A DNA stretch of 43,911 bases from a virus. How positions within the stretch are numbered: position 1 is the stretch's first letter; every line of letters begins with the position of its first letter. Of the stretch, positions 39,301 to 43,911 are shown piece after piece. Under the pieces are notes generated by a model. The model was not told the origin of the DNA and searched no databases. It saw only the letters and a program-made list of their open reading frames with translations. The stretch lies in the IMG/VR virus record IMGVR_UViG_3300042884_001048, positions 1 through 43,911 of that record. One strand, written 5' to 3'. The position numbers were made by a program, and so were the translations under genes.

Positions 39301-42061
39301 CTCGGTAACAGGAACAACAATATTATCTGCAGCACCAAATACTACATCTAATGTTGTTCCAATTTCAAACACTATTACATATGCTAACCCAACCAACCCA
39401 AGTATGCCACTTTTTTCAACTATCAACATACTTCAAACTGGTGACACAATAACTGATATAAATAAAGATGATTATTTAAAATATCCAACAGATGTGGAGT
39501 ATTTTCAAGTAATAACAGGAATTTCCATTTCTAATTTTAATTTATTAGATAATACTACAAATCCAAATTTATTTCCAAAAAAATATTTAAGACACGAAAT
39601 TCAATATGTTATTGCTGATCCTTGTGATTTAACTTATTTCTTGCCGGTTCCTCCATACGTATTTCCTAGTTTTAATAACTCCAGCCCTATTATCCCACCA
39701 ACTTTTGTTAACGGACAAACCTATAATAATGATAGTGGAATACCTTCGATACAGGCAAATAATTTTGATTGTCTCGCTTCATTATCTAATTCAGCAAATT
39801 ATGAGGTGTTAATGTTTGTTAGAGGTGTTGATCCACATACCGAAAAACAAACAATAGAATATGATATATCAAAAATATTAGGATATACAACACCACAAGC
39901 AAATTTAAAAATAAGAGGTAAATATTATTTAAATCAACCAATAAAACCTGTTGGTCAAACACCATTGACACATAATACACCAACAAATACGTTCACCAAT
40001 TTATATTTTCCTTCATTTACTTTTACAATAAATCCTAGTAATTATACAGGTTTCACGTCTACATTACCGTATTACTATTTATCAACAGATGAGACATCGT
40101 CAAACACATATGTTCCAGTATCAGGATTCCAACAAAAACAAGCTTTAGATATAAATCTTTATTTATTATCACCAATTAGTAATTTTACTTTACCTAGATT
40201 TCAAACAGACTATATAGGTGGAGGTCCTTTTATTGCTGCGTCTTTTAGTTATTCTTATTTTACAAATGGTGTTTTTTTAGGGTCAGTGTCGAATAAGACA
40301 GACTATGGTTGGCCAACTAATAATCTAAACGATCATTTTGCGTTATATTCTCCAGCTTATTTTACAGACCCTTCCTTGTTAGGTGTTAATTTTAATAATT
40401 CAAATAGAATTGTTATGAGAAGTGACAGATTACCTACATCCACTTGTATTGATCCCGCGCCTGGAAATAGAACTGGATATGCTTTACACCAAAACAATAA
40501 GTTCTGTTATTATAAAACTGACGGTGTTGGTGGTCAAAACACAAGTAATTTTGCTAGTATTTATGATGTTTCTGAACTTTTAGATCAATATAGTGGTAAT
40601 ACTGGATTAACTCAAACACTTACTTGTGATGGATTGGTTGCTTTAGATTGTTATTCGGGTAGTGGTACTAATGTGGGGGTAATCCCCGCTAACCAATGTT
40701 CTATTCCTGAAAATAGAGTAACTAAAGGTTGTTATTGTTTATTAAATAAAGATAATAGTGATAATAATAAACATTATTATTTAATAAGAGATGCGTTTAG
40801 AGATGATCGTAGATTGTTTATGGAATGGAAAACAAGATTTACATTAGTATTTGCTCTGTGTAGAGGAGTTTTTGCTCAAACTTTTCAAAATAATTGGATA
40901 AATGGTACATTATACATGCCAACTTTTAACAAAAGATCAATATATCCAACAAGCAACCTTACTAATATAACAACACCTAATTATGTCTATTGTAAAGATA
41001 TTGTTGTTTATAATAATAACAGTAATAATTTCTATTATAGAAGTTCTCCTTGGAGTGATAACAATCAAGAATTTATTGGAAAAGAAATACCACAACCACC
41101 AAATTGGTTAACATTAAATTTTAAACCAGGGTATAATGATAAAAATATAATGTTCCCAACCACAATATTAGATATGGGACCAAGAGATTCATATATAAGT
41201 GAAATTTGTAATGACCCTAATTTTAAAGGGTATATGGCCGACCAGTTCAGATCAACAAGTTACAATGAAAATGGTGATATTATACAAATAGGATTTTTAT
41301 CAAGAATACTAAACGCTAATTTTAGACAAGCACTAATACCTATTAGTACTGGTGGAAATGATAGTGAAGGAAAGGGTCTTATTCAGTTTTTCAATAGCAG
41401 TCGTGGTGGAGATAGAATTGATGGTGATTTTGCTCAATCATTATCTATCAATTCAGAACATAAAATTAATTCATTTATAGACGAAAACTATGGTAATTTG
41501 GATATATTTATTGGCGATGATGGACAGTCTCCTTCACCAAGTAAACCTGTTTTTGGTGTATTTTATAGATCATCCACAATTGAATATTATTACAGAAGAC
41601 AATTAACACCTGGTATTGAAATTTATAACATTTCACCTTTATTACAAGATGCTTATGGTTATCCAAAAACTCAAGAAGTACCGCATTATAAATGGATTTT
41701 ACAACCATCTAGTGTAATTTTTGGGTCGGAATCTAATAATTGGTGGACAAACCCCAATCAAAGTGGTGGGGTTGGATTTTTTAAGAAAGGATATCAAGAT
41801 TTAGATTATAGTGTTGATCCTTATTTTTCAACACCTTCATTAATACCTGGAAATTCTTTACCACTATTACCCCAAGGGTTTATAACTAATTTTAATGCGT
41901 CAACAGGACTTCCGTCACCAATAATACCTGGTCAACCCCTTGCGGTAAACGGTAATCTTTATTTGGTTGGAGCACCTAGTCACTTTTATTTTGGTTTAAA
42001 TAACGGAAAAACTGCGATGAATAGATTTATAAAAAAATATGTTAATTTTACTGAGATATAA
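36368..42061 (+). CDS. Giant baseplate-wedge-position protein with membrane block
   Basis: A 1897-aa protein in the place of T4 gp7 after gp6. The N-terminal about 430 residues are beta-rich with a carboxypeptidase-regulatory-like unit (VVGRVIVNNGFGVPNARVSV at about 51-70, YMIFGVPTGTQTILM at about 155-169). Residues 584-697 are strongly hydrophobic. Segments I593-W607, F611-Y632 and I665-I694 look like transmembrane helices, which is unusual for a T4-like baseplate protein. A cysteine cluster C712-x2-C715-x-C717-x-C719 follows, then an acidic DDDIDANS stretch. The remaining about 1170 residues are asparagine/proline-rich with many paired cysteines and aromatic runs. The stop overlaps the next ATG by one base. 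It is probably virion-associated, with a possible role at the host membrane. Confidence 0.75.
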   Translation: MPKSYRIRTTPGSEKTINIQLEQDFEFLEILSLKINQGEIYNRMCSDYGVVVGRVIVNNGFGVPNARVSVFIPISDLDLENPIISELYPYKTISDINEDGYRYNLLPKEPSYNGHSSTGNFPTKNEILTDQSYVEVYDKYYKFSVRTNESGDYMIFGVPTGTQTILMDVDLSDIGCFSLSPQDLIDIGVAVESQVNGSRFKTSTNLNELPQIVSLNKIIEVSPLWGEPEICLLGITRSDFDLTANLNINIQPTAVFMGSLISTTNDDAVRVSCTPRNNTGNLCELVSGPGEIVTIRQTIGVDQLGRPILEPYALVEGGKVIDSDGTFLVNVPMNLNYIITNEFGEQVLSNDPNKGLPTKGKYRFKFKWQNEQGLQNPFQRGHFLVPNIKEHGWITPSIDPLINYPTTLHTIIIPNGTVTFTYPLNNTSTGGLALDNKINVESFTILLNGVLYFGDLESIPITVIPTILTINVVPINPGTLTQFNYTFYQQPTFDALRSYAFSVDWNDYGDNTTTTGQQMIQEAIDCEDKFYEFNYNKVYTTSMFLDRYKRGAGRARHLGIKEIDDRSCKSTTNTFPVNDIIKNFDPLFFTFNIILNILAIPLIIILWLMHFIAFIWPVLKYLLIVLGLYFAYEAISDGIQLTNWIISSTSTVAVPGGPVFSAGDILQIALYYTKLLFKLALSLSFVAFTIIYLIKITDFPRLGLPMMSYPECTSCDCDCGNAEIDDDIDANSVNADIAAQQSGLDDSGLEYAQSTSFIAPINLSGSYNVMHPNFENYPEEDADANSKGYFYCPTSIGLGLGLAQYKSLINRVVDQQIDGDVVLSAVIDFRRLFSGTDIITTGTTDFNKYHAPQPFLFAAEESGGSDERWFGYPTKETYPQKLNEFNTRDKYFDTTGPGGGPNIITTTVNPQLSVAPYNLGTQQSFTDQIIVVLANAGTAQTLGIGELVTFQSPLFNNGQLIPRNINLTGATTNIFGNNSVTGTTILSAAPNTTSNVVPISNTITYANPTNPSMPLFSTINILQTGDTITDINKDDYLKYPTDVEYFQVITGISISNFNLLDNTTNPNLFPKKYLRHEIQYVIADPCDLTYFLPVPPYVFPSFNNSSPIIPPTFVNGQTYNNDSGIPSIQANNFDCLASLSNSANYEVLMFVRGVDPHTEKQTIEYDISKILGYTTPQANLKIRGKYYLNQPIKPVGQTPLTHNTPTNTFTNLYFPSFTFTINPSNYTGFTSTLPYYYLSTDETSSNTYVPVSGFQQKQALDINLYLLSPISNFTLPRFQTDYIGGGPFIAASFSYSYFTNGVFLGSVSNKTDYGWPTNNLNDHFALYSPAYFTDPSLLGVNFNNSNRIVMRSDRLPTSTCIDPAPGNRTGYALHQNNKFCYYKTDGVGGQNTSNFASIYDVSELLDQYSGNTGLTQTLTCDGLVALDCYSGSGTNVGVIPANQCSIPENRVTKGCYCLLNKDNSDNNKHYYLIRDAFRDDRRLFMEWKTRFTLVFALCRGVFAQTFQNNWINGTLYMPTFNKRSIYPTSNLTNITTPNYVYCKDIVVYNNNSNNFYYRSSPWSDNNQEFIGKEIPQPPNWLTLNFKPGYNDKNIMFPTTILDMGPRDSYISEICNDPNFKGYMADQFRSTSYNENGDIIQIGFLSRILNANFRQALIPISTGGNDSEGKGLIQFFNSSRGGDRIDGDFAQSLSINSEHKINSFIDENYGNLDIFIGDDGQSPSPSKPVFGVFYRSSTIEYYYRRQLTPGIEIYNISPLLQDAYGYPKTQEVPHYKWILQPSSVIFGSESNNWWTNPNQSGGVGFFKKGYQDLDYSVDPYFSTPSLIPGNSLPLLPQGFITNFNASTGLPSPIIPGQPLAVNGNLYLVGAPSHFYFGLNNGKTAMNRFIKKYVNFTEI

Positions 42062-43830
42062 TGGGAGTAAATGATACAACAAAAATAGTTTTAGGTTCGT
42101 TAAGATATAAATCTTCACCAAATTCCGTATTATCGGTAAATGTTGATTTAAATCAAAATGAAAAAGAAATTATTGAATTTGATAGAAATGTAGATTTAGG
42201 TTTACAACAAGTTTTTATTGATGAAAGAGAATCAAGTACAATTTTTAGACCTGTAACAAAATATTCTATTATTTTTAAAAATGAGTATATAGGATCAACA
42301 AATTACGACCCATTTAAAAACAATTTATATTACACTAACTCTATTGAAAATACTTTATTAACATTTCCTGGAGGAAACCAACCACCAGCAATTCCTGTAC
42401 CAAATGTTCCTTGGGACGGTCTTCCACAATACTTTGAATTTGATTTTATTAGAACGGATAATAATGTTGGTGGATATACTTCACCTCCAAATAACCATAT
42501 TAATTTTGTGAATAAAAGTGCTAGTACATATAATTGGACACATTATGTTAGTTATGGATATAAAAATAACTATACTAAACAAATGTATGCTATTGATACA
42601 GAAACAACAGCAAGTTGGGTTTGGATGGTTTCAGATGGAATTCCATTTATAATTAATGTTGGTAATAATAATTTTGGACCAAACATTGAATTTAGATGTC
42701 CTATGAAACATGGGTTAAATGTTGGTGAGTTTGTAAAATTATCTTTAACATACAATGGAACTAATATATTTCAAATTAATAGTTTAGGGGACGGTGGTTT
42801 TGGTAGTGAAGAATTTATATTTAACATTTATAATATTGGTTATGTTGGTACAACATTTAATAACGGAAATACAGGAACATTTAAAAGAGTAATAAATAAA
42901 AGTAATGAAATTGAAACTACTTCAGAATATTATGTTAGGGTTCATAAAATATTAACAAATTCTGAAGACGCTGTAATGGTTAAAGCTGGGTTTGAACAAA
43001 ATATATATAACGCAAAAAGTAAATTTGAAAATGCGGTGTTAACACCAAACAATCTTTCAAGAACATCAATTTTAGAAGGAAGTCAGTCTTATTCATTATC
43101 CTTTAATGTTGATATAGATATTAACCCTTTAAGAGATAATCAAAATAGACCAGTAAGTGAATTATTTTTTACAACTATATGGAAAGGGTATTTTGGGTGG
43201 ACAAAAAAGTTAAAAGAAGGTTGGGATTTTAATTTATATTTAAATAACTCACTACCAAATCCTTGGTGGGATGTTTCCAATCCTTTATCGGAGACTTCAA
43301 TTTTAACTAACACTTATAATAGTCTAACAACACCAATAGTGGGACCGTTTTTATACAATGAAAATCTTAAATCTGAAGATTTAATTGATGGTGATCATTG
43401 TGAATGGAATGATTATGAACAAACTGAAAGAGTAATATCTAAATACAACCATAAAATAACTTACAATCAAGCTTATTTTAGTTTGAATACTAATGCCCCA
43501 CAAAATAATCAATTTGGGTATTTTTATAAACCACATGACCCAATTGTTTTAAGAAAATATTCATCATATGTTGAAGAGGGTGATCCATTAAAGGTAACTA
43601 ACATTCCTGACTATTCATTTTACTCCAATTTATCAAATAGTTTTAGATGGAGAGATTTATATCCGTATGGTTTTATTGATAATGATGGAGTGGGGGTTGA
43701 TTATCCATTTATAAATGGTAAACATTATCCCTTTGTAAATACGATTTTTAGAATAATACCTGAAGGAAGTAATGTTGGAGTTCAGAACATAAACGTAATA
43801 GCACCACCAACTACAGATGATTGTGAATAA
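42061..43830 (+). CDS. Structural protein, gp8 position
   Basis: A 589-aa protein, no recognised family, at the place of T4 gp8 (334 aa) after the gp7-position protein. The N-terminus (KIVLGSLRYKSSPNSVLSVN) and EKEIIEFDRNVDLGLQQVF look like an attachment domain, and the body is beta-rich with many Asn, Tyr and Trp (WTHYVSYGYKNNYTKQM, FEFDFIRTDNNVGGY). It has no coiled coil and no membrane segment. The start shares one base with the previous stop (TAATG), so the two are translationally coupled. Its stop overlaps the next gene by 14 nt. Baseplate wedge or receptor-contact component is a guess from position. Confidence 0.65.
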   Translation: MGVNDTTKIVLGSLRYKSSPNSVLSVNVDLNQNEKEIIEFDRNVDLGLQQVFIDERESSTIFRPVTKYSIIFKNEYIGSTNYDPFKNNLYYTNSIENTLLTFPGGNQPPAIPVPNVPWDGLPQYFEFDFIRTDNNVGGYTSPPNNHINFVNKSASTYNWTHYVSYGYKNNYTKQMYAIDTETTASWVWMVSDGIPFIINVGNNNFGPNIEFRCPMKHGLNVGEFVKLSLTYNGTNIFQINSLGDGGFGSEEFIFNIYNIGYVGTTFNNGNTGTFKRVINKSNEIETTSEYYVRVHKILTNSEDAVMVKAGFEQNIYNAKSKFENAVLTPNNLSRTSILEGSQSYSLSFNVDIDINPLRDNQNRPVSELFFTTIWKGYFGWTKKLKEGWDFNLYLNNSLPNPWWDVSNPLSETSILTNTYNSLTTPIVGPFLYNENLKSEDLIDGDHCEWNDYEQTERVISKYNHKITYNQAYFSLNTNAPQNNQFGYFYKPHDPIVLRKYSSYVEEGDPLKVTNIPDYSFYSNLSNSFRWRDLYPYGFIDNDGVGVDYPFINGKHYPFVNTIFRIIPEGSNVGVQNINVIAPPTTDDCE

Positions 43831-43911
43831 ATATAAAATAGTTTTACCTGAAAATAATCAGTATTTAAATATTCCATTAGAAATGAATTGGGATTTTCTT
43901 GGTAGAGACGA
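43817..43911 (+). CDS. Partial protein at right edge, probable structural gene
   Basis: The ATG at 43817 overlaps the end of the 589-aa gene by 14 nt. The frame continues open to the edge with MIVNKYKIVLPENNQYLNIP, then LEMNWDFLGRD. Short aliphatic-rich starts followed by an acidic turn are common in the tail proteins of similar phages. The protein is cut by the window edge, so no product is assigned. Confidence 0.65.
   Translation, partial: MIVNKYKIVLPENNQYLNIPLEMNWDFLGRD

Noticed and set aside
1-43911. tRNA genes, CRISPR arrays, integrase or insertion sequences
   Set aside because: I looked on both strands and saw no cloverleaf-like region, spaced repeat array, transposase or recombinase motif. 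A tRNA scan would be the decisive check.

Overview
The window is a stretch of a large, AT-rich, T4-like contractile-tailed phage genome (Caudoviricetes, myovirus morphology). Recognisable T4-type proteins are the tail terminator (gp15), tail sheath (gp18), tail tube (gp19), a gp26-type hub chaperone, a tape measure (gp29 position), gp53, a gp27-type hub, gp25 and gp6. They are joined by gp32, UvsX, RNase H, the gp41 helicase and a class Ia ribonucleotide reductase (NrdB, NrdA). Shine-Dalgarno sequences are essentially absent and start codons follow A-rich leaders, which suggests a Bacteroidota host. No tRNA, rRNA, CRISPR array, integrase or insertion sequence was seen.

Layout. 1-2299 (minus strand): two tandem paralogous small genes sharing a leader peptide and promoter-like box, then an SNF2-type helicase. 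2314-4327 (plus): neck/tail-completion genes. 4328-4492 (minus): a 54-aa ribbon-helix-helix-like gene abutting them tail to tail. 4611-9413: sheath, a HAD phosphatase-like gene and tail tube, with a terminator after sheath and after tube. 9601-25306: the chaperone with an apparent frameshifted extension, tape measure, two giant hub/baseplate proteins (1691 and 2181 aa) flanking a gp53/LysM-like protein, and two small genes, one with a proline-rich repeat. 25416-33896: a replication and nucleotide island (gp32, a 75-aa helical protein, UvsX, RNase H, an unknown gene, gp41, NrdB, NrdA), ending at a strong terminator. 33991-43911: baseplate wedge genes (gp25, gp6), a 1897-aa protein with a membrane-helix block, a 589-aa protein and the start of another gene at the window edge.

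How they work together. The structural genes build tube, sheath, hub and wedge in nearly T4 order. Several are enlarged with domains suited to crossing a Bacteroidota envelope: an OmpA-like domain, a possible lytic domain at the hub C-terminus, and a hydrophobic block. A TATTTATA-like element precedes most structural transcription units and one replication gene (gp41). It is absent before most other replication genes, so it is a candidate late promoter. The most notable observations are the probable +1/-2 frameshift joining gp26-like and gp51-like parts just before the tape measure, the membrane block with cysteine cluster in the 1897-aa protein, the shared leader peptides with T4 prohead-protease-like cleavage motifs, and the antisense regulator with tandem repeats in its leader.
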